The notes under the pieces are model-generated. The model did no database searches. It was not told the origin of the DNA and was given only the letters and a program-made list of their open reading frames with translations. This document shows positions 46,448 to 58,400 of a stretch of DNA of 64,000 nt, one piece after another. Both the position numbers and the translations under genes were made by a program. The stretch's first letter is position 1. Every line of letters starts with the position of its first letter. Source of the DNA: Periconia sp. R9002 (Eukaryota; Ascomycota; Dothideomycetes; Pleosporales; Periconiaceae); the NCBI GenBank assembly GCA_023627715.1, contig JAMAHW010000024.1, positions 62,001 through 126,000 on the forward strand, given 5' to 3'.

Positions 46448-48245
46448 TCATGATGATGTCTTATGCCTGGGTGATCTCCTGTAACGTTCACTATCGTAGA
46501 TTTCGTCAGGTTGAGTGAAATCTCGAAACATGAGCTCCAGATTCGGCAACTCGCAAGGCGCCTCTGGGAACGGCACTGCAATCAGCCGCTCTCGATCTGA
46601 AGGACTACCCACCCGACTACAAGTAAAGTAGTAGTTGGGGTGGCATTGTCCATCCTGATCGGCTCCCGAAGGTCCCTGCCAAGTACCATTATGAAAGGGT
46701 GTGAGGCAAAGTAGTTGCAACGACGATCCGTGCAGCCCCAGATGCTCAACCATATTGCATGCGAACTCCCTGTATATCAAACCCCAAGTATCTGAAAAGT
46801 GCTCATTGTGTTCTGTATAATAAAAGGACCTATACTCAGTGGCTGTTTTGTCTGGGCATGAGTGGTTCAACACACGAAGTGCACGTAGCTTCTTATGCTT
46901 TGCAATTGTCTCCTGGGAAGCTATTAGATCATATATACAAAGAGTTTACCTATGTACTTACAATATACTGCTTCAGCTCAACATTCAAGTTGGGCTGTGA
47001 ATATACTCTCGACTCTCTTTCGGACGGCCTAGAAAGTTTGAAAGGCGGAAGGTGAATAGCCAGCGTGCTAAGATTTTTGCACGCCTCCAAGATCGAACTA
47101 ATGTCCGCCAAGCAGTAGTGACTAACAAGGTCTTCTTTCCACTGGAATTGACAGAAGTGTAGCAACGTAGATGCATGATGCTCGACGCAGGAACGATTAA
47201 TCGGTCGGGGTCTGGCTTTCCCAACTATTCCGATTATCAAGGTTTCCAAACCGCGGAACGACGTGATGGTTTTCTCCACAGCATCCATTAACCGTTCATC
47301 GCAATCGTATTCGCTTGTCATCTCCAAACTTTTCAACGCTGTGCCCTCACCCAAGTATGAAAGTGACGTAGCTAGGTACTTTAGTACCTCAGTGCACGAA
47401 TATAGGTCGTACAACTTCAAGACTTTGAGATTTCCAAGGTTCACGAGGCCATCAAGATAGAAATCTCCGAAATTGAAATCTAGTCCGAGGGCAGATAGAC
47501 ACTTTCTGGAAAGTCTCTCCACGTTCAGGTACTCCAAGTTCATGGATCGCTCTAGCGCCGGAGTATCATCTAAGTCAAGGTAATCCCTTTCTAAAGCGAA
47601 AGACACGCGACGCAGCTTCGGCAAATCGGATATTGCATGGAGCATTGTCCTCATATCTTTTATACTGTAGCCTGATTGATGGAAATCTGTCAGTTCTCTA
47701 CATCGTGATACTGCGTCGGCGAGTTTTTGGAAATCACTGTCCCCTTCTTTGCCACGGGTATATGTATACGCGTCCGCCATCATCATCAACGACTGGAGTC
47801 TTGGGTTTTGCTCGAGCATGGACGTTAACCCGACCACGTTTACTCCACGTTCATAGCGTAGTTTCGTGAGTTGTCCATGTGTGCAAAAACGGAAGAATCC
47901 ATTCCCCTTTTGCTCCGTTATTGCATCTGAGAGCCAGTCATGAATGAAAAGATCGTGGACTAGACTTAATAACCCACTCTTTCGAATAACATTGCATGCT
48001 TCTGGTTGAGTGTTGGACTTAGAAATGTTAATTTCCCTCCAGAAGACGGGATCCGAGGCCTTTTTCCAGTCCCTACTCACAAGCCGGGCTGCACTGCGAT
48101 CCCGGGGCGCCCGGACCTACGGCGTCAATTAGCATTCTAAACTATGCTCATTTCACCATCGAGAGCTACTTACATAGCTGAAGATGTTCTGCTTCAGTTC
48201 GACAGGCAACATGGGGAAGGAAGCAGATGCTGTATTTCCAGCCAT
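46448..48245 (-). CDS. F-box protein with leucine-rich-repeat-like region
   Basis: Exons 48245..48174, 48116..46962 and 46912..46448 on the minus strand (introns 57 and 49 nt, both GTAAGT donors, phase 0) join to 563 residues. The N-terminal F-box (about 12-50) reads FPMLPVELKQNIFSYV, then RSAARLVSRDWKKASDPVFWREINI; intron 1 falls inside it. The middle (about 90-380) has spaced Leu-rich segments such as LPKLRRVSFALE, NLEYLNVERL, NLGNLKVLKLYDL, ALKSLEMTS and GLETLIIGI, like an irregular LRR solenoid. The last exon adds a Cys/His-containing region ending in a basic tail. F-box proteins link substrates to SCF ubiquitin ligases through Skp1; the substrate is unknown. Families of this type are lineage-expanded in fungi. 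Confidence 0.87.
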
Positions 48246-48322
48246 GTTTGTTATGTCAAGAAGGGATTTGTGTTGGTGTGAAGAGTGTGGTTAAGTGTAG
48301 TTGATGGTTGTGAAGAACTTCT

Positions 48323-48330
48323 CTTTTATA
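48323..48330 (-). promoter_or_regulatory. TATA box of the F-box gene
   Basis: Minus-strand TATAAAAG lies 78-85 bases upstream of the ATG at 48245. This spacing is usual, and it supports the chosen first exon. Confidence 0.5.
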
Positions 48331-48742
48331 CCAGCTTTCTGAGTCACGGTCTTACAAGGAAAACGTGTACAGGTGAGTGGAGAAGGTGATTACGAATCAG
48401 TAGCACGAAGCTGATTTGAATTTTCGCCAGATACTCCAATCACCTCCTGTTTAATGGAGATTAATTACACAAATACTGACTGATGAGAAGGCATTATGGT
48501 GTACAATGCGTTGGAAGGATACCACAGAGACGCCAAGTACATGGTAGGCGCATAATATAGTACAGACATTATTATTAATCACGCAATTTGAGAGTGATTG
48601 GAGGAAGAGGCACATGACCAGGAAGTATGCTCTGGAGCGGCACAACCCCACTGAAGCTCAGCATTTGGGCCGTCAGCACTGTGTACCTATGAGTGAATAT
48701 GGTACTGCGGGAGATGAAAATGTACTTCAGATCAACCTCATA

Positions 48743-48928
48743 CCCATATAACCACTTTCGCATTCTTATTCGCATGTTAAAAATCTCGAAAAATGATATA
48801 CATACTTGGGAGATTTCTGAGACACTCGAACGTAGGACTTGAAAATGGGCCCGTAAAAATCGGAGTTTTGTTTGTACAAGCATATATTGAAACCACTCTC
48901 CATTCCACATATCTATAAAAACTACTGT
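48743..48928 (-). pseudogene. Possible BTB-domain relic
   Basis: In a minus-strand open frame lacking an initiating ATG, STVVFIDMWNGEWFQYMLVQ is followed by a Leu/Phe-rich segment, then FFEIF and RKWLYG. The order resembles a fungal BTB fold (V-x-V-start, E-x-F, then F-x-x-F...WLY) as in the intact BTB gene at 43849-44797. A GTATGA directly after WLYG and a CCCGCAG about 45 bases later could be an old intron. The resemblance is weak and unverified; this may be chance. Confidence 0.22.
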
Positions 48929-49172
48929 ACTTGAGCCTGTGCATTTGCTCCATTCGCTACGTGAAGCCACTCATCTCTAATGTATGACCCCCTCTGTTGG
49001 CACGGAGAACCCAAGCCAGGTAATCATTTTGAGTCCTCGGGCCATAAAACGAGAACTGTGAAGCTTTGTATGAGATGTTTGCTCCAAAAATGTGTGAAGT
49101 TCGGCCATGCATTAGGATTCATAAGAGAAACGGTTGTTCTCTTGCCCCTGGTGCCTTGCCTCTTTAATAAGA

Positions 49173-49805
49173 TCAATACCCACCAAACCGCCGATAGTTG
49201 TAGGATGTGTCTGGTTGCGGTGTACCTGGAGAATAAACCCGAGACTGGGGAGCGCTATAGGCTTGATACGGCTGCGGAGCGTTGGGGTGTTGTGTATACA
49301 CACCAGGCTGATAAGCACCGTAGAATGGAATAGGCTGGGAGATATTTCCGTAAAGGCTGCGCGATGGCTGGGGCTGGGGCTGTAGTACGCTGGAGAACTG
49401 GCCATAACTTCCAAATTGATGGGTGTTATAAGATGGACCGTGTCCTAGTTGTGAGAGCTGCGGTGCACTGCCGCGCTGTCCATACCATCCAGGTTGGTAA
49501 GCATTATAGGATGGAATAGGTTGGGTCGTGCTTTGGTAAGGGTTGTAGGATAGACCGGGTGCCAGTTGAGGCTGGAGTTGAGGCTGCAGTGTACTGGAAA
49601 TTTGGTAGGACTGGTAAGGGTCGTATCCAGCAAGTTGTGGAGGAGGGTTGTATGCAGCCGGCTGAGCGCAACTGTTGGGTGTAACGAACAATGCCGGCTG
49701 CTGAACAATCAGGTAAATGGGGGCAATTGCCCTTATTTGTTCCCGTGTTCTCTTCCCCAGCTTCTTCTTCTGCTTCGTACGGAGGTGGCGACTCGTGCGG
49801 GCCAT
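49173..49805 (-). CDS. Gln/Pro/Tyr-rich internal-repeat protein
   Basis: A single exon of 210 residues from the only suitable ATG (49805); the frame stays open upstream but has no ATG there. The first ~40 residues are basic (RTSRHLRTKQKKKLGKRTRE), then come a short hydrophobic stretch (APIYLIVQQPALFV) and ~150 residues built of Q, P, Y, S and G. Repeated units such as QPIPSYNAYQPGWYGQ and QPIPFYGAYQPGVYTQ, plus SYNPYQ, SYNTHQ and LQPQPQPS blocks, show a decayed peptide repeat of about 25-30 residues. This is prion-like or scaffold-like composition. No family is recognised. The coding call rests on frame-restricted repetition; expression is not shown. Confidence 0.6.
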   Translation of the reverse strand: MARTSRHLRTKQKKKLGKRTREQIRAIAPIYLIVQQPALFVTPNSCAQPAAYNPPPQLAGYDPYQSYQISSTLQPQLQPQLAPGLSYNPYQSTTQPIPSYNAYQPGWYGQRGSAPQLSQLGHGPSYNTHQFGSYGQFSSVLQPQPQPSRSLYGNISQPIPFYGAYQPGVYTQHPNAPQPYQAYSAPQSRVYSPGTPQPDTSYNYRRFGGY

Positions 49806-50246
49806 AGTGTAAACAGGTTGATGACTCTGATGGTGGGGGTTGTAGACGATTTCGAAATTGTAAGGTTGTGTGAAAGAAGCATTCGGGGGAAGAAGAGAGG
49901 GAGGTGATTTTATAGTAAATGCCAAGAGCGTGCGTTGGGCAAGAGCGCCCGAGAGGCGACTGCCCGTTGGTTCGTCTTGAGCAACTATTCAAAATCTGGT
50001 TTCTCTAACTGATACCGCGCATTTAATGTTGATACGATGCAAGCAAATATTGTTCACTTAGATATACCCAATCCTTGATGTCAGATAATGTATCCGGCAT
50101 TAGATCATCATCATCGTCTTCACCACAACGAAGGGAAGAACGAAGAAGTATAAATACAACAGCTTGATTCTATCCAGGTATATATAGACCTCTCACATAC
50201 ACCGACCCTCATTATACACAGCATCGCATCACATGACATTACCATT
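49806..50246. other. Short intergenic region, nothing distinct
   Basis: This is the promoter side of the Q/P/Y-rich gene and the 3' side of Trs120 (both -). No clear TATA, repeat or RNA element was seen. Confidence 0.4.
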
Positions 50247-53200
50247 TCATACCTCATCAACCCTTCTTGCTACAATCGTACACGGTTCCTTTGGATGCCA
50301 CGAGCGCAGCTTCGGCTCGCCTAATACCTGGGCCTGCAATATACCTGTGCCGCTCCTAGGTCTTCCTTGTCCTGGACTTTCCGTAGCTGCTAACTCGACT
50401 TCGTCTACGGTGACGCCGATTTCGAAGACGCCACTACTAAGCGCCGTGATGCCGAGCTCAGACTCGACCGTTTGCCCTGGTTGGATGGGTAGGAGACGGC
50501 GCTGCAGAACGCCGCTCCACGAAAAGCGCTTGTCGAGATCGAGAGCGATGTTGTGTGGGAGGCCGGCTAAATGGGGTTGGAGTCGCAAGAGGGGGAGGAT
50601 TGGTTTGGAGCTTCGGTTGTGGATTTTGACATGGAGCGAAAGAAATTCGTCAGGCTGGACTAGGAATCTGGATCGGCTGAGCTGCTGCACGGAGCCCTCG
50701 TTGTCATCTTTACGATTGTCTGGTAAAACCATCATCTCGAACATCAGGTCGTCTAGTTTCACAGCGTCGACCATACGAGGTGAGAAACGGATGGAGCGAA
50801 GGTCCAAATTGCCATGGCGTCCTTGACCTTCCTCTTGCCATGTACCTTTGATCAGTTTGAGCACTTCGTGGCGGTACCAGAACGCCTCTCTATTGCTCCG
50901 CTCAATCTCAGGCGAAATTTTACTTGTACTGACAACAAACTGGCGCTGGTTCGCTGGGTTGAGAGAAGGTACGGGAGCATATGGATCTGTCAGGTAGATC
51001 TTCGGAAGGATAAGAACGACTCGATTGATGTGCCCTGGCTGGATGGTTTCATTGACCGTGTAAGCTTTCCCCCACGTCTCCTCATTCTCATCTTCAATGG
51101 AAGTTGGGCGAATCTGTAAGGAGATGTGGAGTGGATTGGGCCATGAGTTACGGAGGTCAAGAAGAAGCATGCAGTATTCATCGCCATAGCCATGCAGTCG
51201 TGAATGGCGTAGGAATATCTGGAAGTGGGTATCGTGCTGCTTGGAGAGTATCGAGGATGGGGAAATAATGGCCAGAGGTGATGTGACGGTGGGGCCTGTC
51301 TGACTGTTGGGGTTTGACCACGCAAAATCTCCAGGAAGTGATACGATATCCGAACGCTGGAGTTGCACGCTCGCGTTGACAGTGATTGAAATGGGGACCG
51401 AGATCTGCCGAGTGAAGAATCTCTCGCTCACTTCGGAACGACGTTTCCCAAGATTGGCATAATCCAGCTGAATAAGAGCTTCTGTAAGTTGTGTACGACC
51501 AATCACTTCGATCTCGAAGCTAGCAGTTTCACCTGGATTAATTATAATGGCTTCTTCATCCTGATTTTTGTGCCACCTGAGCGAGGGAAAGTGCGCAAGC
51601 TGCGTTTCAAGCTCATGAAGTTCAACAGCTGGAAGGTCTCGATTCGAGATTGCAGCTTGTATCGCAGCGGTTGCCGTATCCTGGAAGGAGATATGCACAA
51701 AGTCCACGGCGGTCGTCTCTGAAGTATTTCTCACGGTAATACTGAATCGTTTCATCTCCCCATCTAAGACCATTATGGCCCCTTGTGGCAGCGATACGTC
51801 CGTGACAACGATGACAGGTTGATCTGGTATAACATTGAAAGTCAAGGAATCAGGCTTGGGAGCAGTAACCCTTGAAGGATTAGGGGGTACGCCTATAGCG
51901 GAAGCGGGCCGTGACATAGGTGCTCCGAGACAGGCTTTCAAGCCGATTTGTTTCATTTTGGTTTCCCGATCAGGTTTCCAAGGGTCCGGAAATATCGGGA
52001 ACAGGCGCTCTTTGCACCCAATAACCTTGACGTAGCACCCAATGATCTCTAGACTGCCGGAGGAACGAGCAACACCGCCAATCGGGAATTTTTGCGTCCT
52101 GTACGGCCCGAGGAGGAATTTCTCTTCATGCGCGACAAACTCAACACCTTCCGCGGCTATCCTTAAAGAATCAACCTCCAGCTCGAACTCGAAGGGGTTC
52201 TGCAGAGCTATCACGAAGCGATACTCCTCGTTCGCGACCAAGGTTGTGTCGACCTCGCTTGCTTGAGCTTGTTTGTTCCATGGATTATGAATAAAAGGCC
52301 CCTCTTTTGTTCCCTGTGTCGTTTTCAATTCAGCAGGCCGATGCTGGGTCAAGCGGAGAGCGGCAGGCTCTTCCATGATAAAAAGGCCCCGGACTAAGAA
52401 GTCGTCCCAGTATTCAGTGTCAACATGTTGTAACCCAAGCTTTTTTGCGGTAGCCACTGTTCGGGAGATATTTCCAAATAACCGTACCTGTTCCTCGCGA
52501 GGTAGAGACACATATACATCAGTACTGTTCGGTTTCGGTGCTGTACCAGGGCCGGCGAGTCTGAGTAGTAAAGCTGTGAAGTGTATCACCCCGTTGAAGT
52601 CCGGGAGTGCCTCACAAAAATTGATGCACATACGTAGTATGTCTAGTTTCAGCCCGAGGCTCCCGAAAGATCTAAGAGAAGATATTCGTAGGATCTCTTC
52701 GACTACGCCCTGGCTTGTGTTGGTCGGCTGTGGCACGTTATCTCCGTTGGCTGTAGCAGTCAACGACTGCGACCAACTAGCATGTCTCGTGTCAGGTATT
52801 CCATATATGCGACCAAGCAATCCGAGAAGTTCATCTATGCCATTCTCCAGTTCACCTTCACTCAGAGTAAGCGCGCCAGCACCAGATGCACTGTTACTAG
52901 TCATGCTCAGAGCCGCTAGGCCGGCTGCGGGATGAACACCCATTTCTGCTGCACCCACTTTTCTGGCTTGTACCAAGCCAGGTATTAACGAGGTGATGAA
53001 CTCCTTCATAACCACGGCCTTCTTTCTCTGCAATTCTAATGCCGAGAGCACAGACGCAACACCAGCAAGAACGACCACTCGGTCTGTAGGGCTCATACCG
53101 GACGCTTCAAGAGGGCCCGGCAATGCTCGAAAAAGCATAGTAGCTATGTCGTTCCTAGTCGGGTTGACGCTTAGTCTTGGGACAGATAGTCTTGGCTTTT

Positions 53201-54881
53201 CACGGAAAGGTGTATTCTGAACTAAATAGTTCAGTGCGTCTGCATCAATGTATCCCGCAGATAAATTCATGGCCGCCAGAAGCTTCGAAAAGCGAATCAC
53301 ACACTCTGAAAACGCCAGAGGAGGGAGATTTTCTCCTGCGAAGTTGGCTGCTCGGGTATATATGTTTAGTATCATGTTTACTAAATCAGGAAGGACAGCG
53401 TTGAGTCTCTCCAGCGCTGCTTCATGCTGCGAACGTCTAGGCTGCTGTGCGCCTGCATCGGTACCGGTAGGAGTGAATTGGGGAGATTTGGTACTGGCCG
53501 ATTTGTCATAATTTGGGTAGCAGATGGGAGGGATCTAACACTTGTTATTCATGAATTTATGTGTTCACTGGGTATACTGACCTGAAAATCGAAGCCCGAC
53601 CACGCATACAAAAGCAAACACACCATAATATGCTCCAGTGCCTTTGCATGCCAAAGATGATCGCTTAGTGCTCGCGCACGCATAGCTCCCTCAGAAAGTT
53701 CAATCACGGCCTCGTTCCATTGCCCTGCCGACATAAACAAAGTACCAACAATAACGCTCACGCGACCACGCGCTTTGTTACGTGCACGTTCGCCCACCCC
53801 ACCAGACCCAAAGCCATGAATGGATACTCGATCAACACTTGTATCTCTCGTTCCATTGGGTTTTGCAGAGTTGCTACTAGTTCGATGTAATGTGTTGGCG
53901 GCATTGATACCAGATATCTCGTCGAAGGTCGTCGGTGGTGTACGCGCTCCCCCTGCTGTGGGTGATGTAGCCCTGGAATCGCCTGCATTTGACGAGCCCC
54001 CTGAACCTGAGGGCAACACAGGCATCGACATTCGATGCAGATCTTTCTGAGATCCAGGCAGCGGAGACTCTGGCCGGGTTCCTGTAGGATTTTGGGAATT
54101 GCGGCGTGAATTTTGTGATCCCGCAGGGTCCGCACCAGCCCAATTGGGCACATGATCGGTCAGGCCAGCCTGAGAAGCAGGCGAGGGGATAATCGGCAGA
54201 GCTTGAATGGACTTTGCAAGTGTGGTCAGCTCTGCTAGAAGAATCGATGTGAGATCACACATGAGCGTCTTTATGGTAGTTGGTTTGCGCTGTTCTGCAG
54301 GGGGCACAAAGAAAGTCTCTGGCGGAAGTTGAGGATGCTGATTTTGGGTGGGAGAATCGAACATTATCAGGCTACAAAGAGATGCTCTTGGATGACTCTC
54401 ATGCAAACTTTTAATAGCAGAGTGAAGCTGGTCTTCGTTTTCTAGTTTGCGCTCATTCGCTTCTGTGGTGGCAGGAGCCTCGTCTGCACGTGACTCAAAA
54501 AGCCAAGGGTACTCGGTTGCATCTGCAATACCAATAACCAATAGAGGCTCCCGAAACTGCTCAAAAGGGGACAAAGACAGATGCGAAGGCGGTGGTAATG
54601 AGGTTGATAAGTCATATAGAAGGGTCCCGCTGGGAAATGCTAGGGGAGAAAACATGTCTGCACCACGCTAGGATCAGCAAATGCATCATCTGACGGTTCC
54701 TTGATGGGTCCATACTCCTATCTGGCCGGGGATCAGGACTGACATCTCCAAGTCTAATAACTGAATGCGACTGTAAGGTATCAACAAAGGTTAGGAATCG
54801 AGAACGTTTGATGCGGCCGATGGGGAGGAGAAGGGCCCGTATGCGCGCTGGCGCAATTGGGGAAAGAGGGTCGACCGCCAT
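50247..54881 (-). CDS. TRS120: TRAPPII subunit Trs120 (TRAPPC9/HypA-like)
   Basis: Exons 54881..54716, 54657..53582 and 53534..50247 on the minus strand (introns 58 and 47 nt) join to 1509 residues. The N-terminus SPIAPARIRALLLPIGRIKRSRFLTFVDTL, then VIRLGDVSP and MFSPLAFPSGTLLYDLS, is the hallmark start of fungal Trs120/HypA. Intron 1 joins RPDR to NMFSPLAF, and intron 2 joins WSGFDFQ to IPPICYP. A Ser/Pro/Asn-rich insertion lies around 190-320, an alpha-helical region with NMILNIYTRAANF follows, and the C-terminal half is beta-sandwich-like with several Ig-like segments (VVLDGEMKRFSITVRN and so on). Known role: TRAPPII complex, activating Rab11/Ypt31 for late-Golgi and post-Golgi traffic; in Aspergillus loss gives hyphal morphology defects. 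The length is at the upper end of the family because of the low-complexity insertion. Confidence 0.95.
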
Positions 54882-55444
54882 GGCCACATCGGGGATGTTG
54901 GGTAAGAGACTACTATGATCGAAGAGCAATCAAAATTGCCAGACACATGGCGCGAGGAATAATAGTGACTTGTGGGAAAGCTCTAGTAGTTGCAGAGGGA
55001 AGTCTGAGTGACGAACAATCAATCCACGGGGGCGGACGTCTGTTTGTGCTTGGCGCGCTAGTCCGTGTTTGGCACTAGCCGAAACCCTTACTCATTGCGC
55101 CTCACGTTCCGAATCTATCCACCACCTTGCATCTCCTTCTCATTATATATCACCCAAACTCTGTTATTTGTCTTATAGCGATTCTGGTTCTGCGTTTATC
55201 ATAGCAGAAGTGCTGACTTTTTGAGAAACATAGGTCGAGGGGCGTTCGGTCAACTCTGTCCTATTTGCCATCAAGCAGGCGGCAACAAGTACATACCCAC
55301 GTCAGCTTCTCTGCCAAACGATCCAGTCACTCAAGCGTGAGACAGACATGGAATCCATCTTCCAGTAACTTCTAGCTGGTTGATTATTTATAAAACCGAC
55401 TCCCCGTTACCGTTTTACTCAACTAACAGCGAAAGCTCTACATC
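54882..55444. promoter_or_regulatory. Divergent promoter region, Trs120 / GHKL-ATPase gene
   Basis: These 563 bases separate two head-to-head starts (54881 - and 55445 +), so both promoters must lie here. The only clear element is TATAAAA at 55389-55395, 50 bases before the + strand ATG. Confidence 0.55.
55389..55395 (+). promoter_or_regulatory. TATA box of the GHKL-ATPase gene
   Basis: TATAAAA lies 50-56 bases before ATG 55445, which implies a very short leader if it is used. If transcription starts downstream of 55445, the Met at 55484 would serve instead. Confidence 0.4.
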
Positions 55445-58400
55445 ATGGCAGCCGTTGATTTTGCGCGGTTGCGCAACCAGACCATGGCTGATGGCCAGGA
55501 CAGCGAGGTCACGGTCAACACCAGGGCTTTGATCGATAAAGTGCTTGCTCGATATTCAACAGAGCATACAACTCTGAGGGAACTTATCCAGAATGCCTCT
55601 GATGCTGGCGCTACCGGCGTCGTCATTAAATACGAGACGGATCCCTCCTTAGACACACCTTCTCCCCAAAGTTCTGATCCTTCGATATTACTCAAACACA
55701 TCATCCAGCACCACACATTAAAACGGTTGGTCGTGACAAACAATGGTCAACCTTTTACAGCTGCTGATTGGAGCCGACTGAAGAGCATAGCGGATGGAAA
55801 CCCAGACGAAACCAAAATCGGAGCGTTCGGCGTTGGTTTTTACAGCGTCTTCGCTGACTGTGATGAACCTTTTGTGGTGTCAGGTGACCGGACCATGGCG
55901 TTTTACTGGAAAGGCAATACACTCTCTACTAAAGTTGCCAACGTTCCTCAAGAGCACCGGACCTCAGATACAACGTTTTCCCTTGATTATCGCCAAGCAA
56001 ATCCTGCTTCACCTTCCTACAGTCCTTCCAAGATACCCAATCTGCCAACGCTATGCCAGTTCCTTGCCACTAGTCTGACTTTTGTCGGTCTTCAGTCTAT
56101 TGAGCTACGTCTGGACGAACATAGAATTATTTCTTTTGCGAAAAAAACATCGCCTGCGGTGGAAGTTCGAGTGCCATCTAGCCTGCGTACAGAGACACAA
56201 GGAGGCTTCATGAAAGTGGCGCACGTGACACGCCAACACTCGCAGATAGATGCTGTGTGGAGTAATGTAATGGCCACTGCTCAAAATCCGCCAAAACGAG
56301 CCGCAGAGCTTGTTCAAGAAGAGGTAAAGAATGCTGGAACTACCCTTAAGAGCTTCTTTTCGAAATTTTCTGCGTCAACAGCTCCTGCACCTGTCAAAAC
56401 CAGCAAGCCTCTGCCAACTCCAACCAATACAACCACCAACGATGATATATCGGGAGATTCAAAGGGTGTCATTTTCCTCCAAGTGTGTACAGTTGAAGTG
56501 AATACGCGTGTATCTTCCAGATTTGCCGCCGAGATAGAACGGGCGACCAAGAAACCACCACCTAAAAAGACAAGAGTGGCGATACTCACGTCTCCATACC
56601 ATGACCCCTCTACATCTCTGTCGACCGGCTCTGGAAGGACGGCTGACTTGGCGTCTCGTATATTTGCAGAGGTTCTTCCCACAAAAGCCGGCCGCATCTT
56701 CATCGGCTTTCCGACTGCTCAAACAACTGGTTTCCTTGCTCATGTTTCTGCACCTTCGTTGATACCCACCGTAGAGCGTGAGAACATCGATCTCCACGCC
56801 CGTAATATCTCTGACTGGAACAAGGAGTTGCTTCGGGTGGCAGGGCTCGCATGTCGCATCACCTATATCACAGATTTTTTCGAGCTTCAACAACGGAGTG
56901 GGCAGGACTCACCGGCGAGTATGATAGAAAAGGCAGCCTACATCTTCCAGCAATTCACCCCTAATGCATCACACCCCTCCACCTTGTTGGGGGATACGAT
57001 GACTGATGCATTCTGGAATTGTTCCAAAGAGCGTTCTATCGAAATACTTTCTTCCAAAGGCGTCATGGCTAGTAAGGATGTGCGCATGCCTGCAGAAACG
57101 CTGAGCTTCTTGGGTGAGGTTCCCATGGTTCCCCAAGAACTTGCGACCAAAGCGTACACCTTCATGCTAAGTCTCCATACTCGCGGCTTCATCTCTGAAC
57201 TCACAATGACGGATATTCGAAACGGACTTGAACGACGCGCTCTAGACGAGGAAGAGTTGGCAGAGTTCCTCAAGTGGTGCGGCGCTAAGCTGGAAAGTGG
57301 TGAGATCGACAGACCTGGTGCACGTAGCCTGTTCAGTGTTACAATAGCTAAATTCGACTCCGATACAACGGACGGATCCGGAAAAATGGTCCCCATTGGC
57401 GATGTGCGGACCTATATCAATGCAGTTAGGATAACGCCTACACTTCCGGTGCCTTTCGACACCATACCTTTTCGATTTTCCAAAGCCATACCACTTAAAC
57501 AGCTGCACATGTTCGGCTGGAGTGAACTCAGCATGGTAGAATGGCTTCGTTTTATGACAACAGCTCCACAGCTTCAAGAGTTTTCGTCATCAGAAAAGCT
57601 TGCAACACAAATACTACAACTGACATCGAAAGTATGGGATCAACTTGACAATTCTTCCAAAGAAGCAGTCGTGAACATCCTTGCAGCACATCCTATCATG
57701 CCAACCAAAATCGGTATGCGTAAGCCGGAGCAATCATACTTTCCATCGGTGAAGCTGTTCGAGGATCTGCCAACGGTGAAACAGTTTGGCTGGAAAGACA
57801 AGTTTTTGGTGGCCTTGGGGGTGAGGAAAACAGTGGACTTAGCTATGGTTTTCGACCGCATGCGTAATCAGGATCTGTCGTTGTCTTCGGAAAAAGTCCT
57901 CTGGAATCATGTCGACCTCATCCGCTACTTTGCTTCTGTCATGGATGAATTGCCCAAGAAGGATCTGGACCGCCTACAAGAGACAGCATTCCTTCCAGGA
58001 GAGGGTTTGATGGTGAAACAAGGACAGTTGTTCAAAGCTTCAGATCTCTATGCTCCGGAAAAGACAATAGTGGAAATGGGTCTCAACCAGGTGAAGCTTC
58101 CTTTTGATTTCAAGCCTAGCTCCCGAGAAGGCATACTTCTACTTCGCCTCGGCTTGATGCAATGGCCCGACACTAATACCATTGTGGCCATTTTGCATCG
58201 CGCTGGGAAATCCAGTGATTCACGACTATACAACTTGACAATCCGCTATTTTCTGCAGAATTATTTCACGAATGGCTACGGATCGGAGGCCAGGCAGCTG
58301 TCGTCACTCACGCTACCTATTCTTCCGACGGAGCAGGCACCTTTCCCGGCTCTCGTGGGACCCTTCCAGTGTTTTACTAATGAGCAATCTGCATGTCTGG

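Larger units (their letters stand above)
48246..49172. other. Intergenic region with possible BTB relic
   Basis: The first 90 bases contain the F-box gene promoter. A minus-strand open frame (48575-48970, no ATG at its head) contains a BTB-like patch, described separately. The remainder shows no gene. Confidence 0.45.

Noticed and set aside
48575..48970. Whole 131-codon frame as an intact gene
   Set aside because: It has no ATG at its head, and only a short patch resembles BTB. Reported only as a possible relic.
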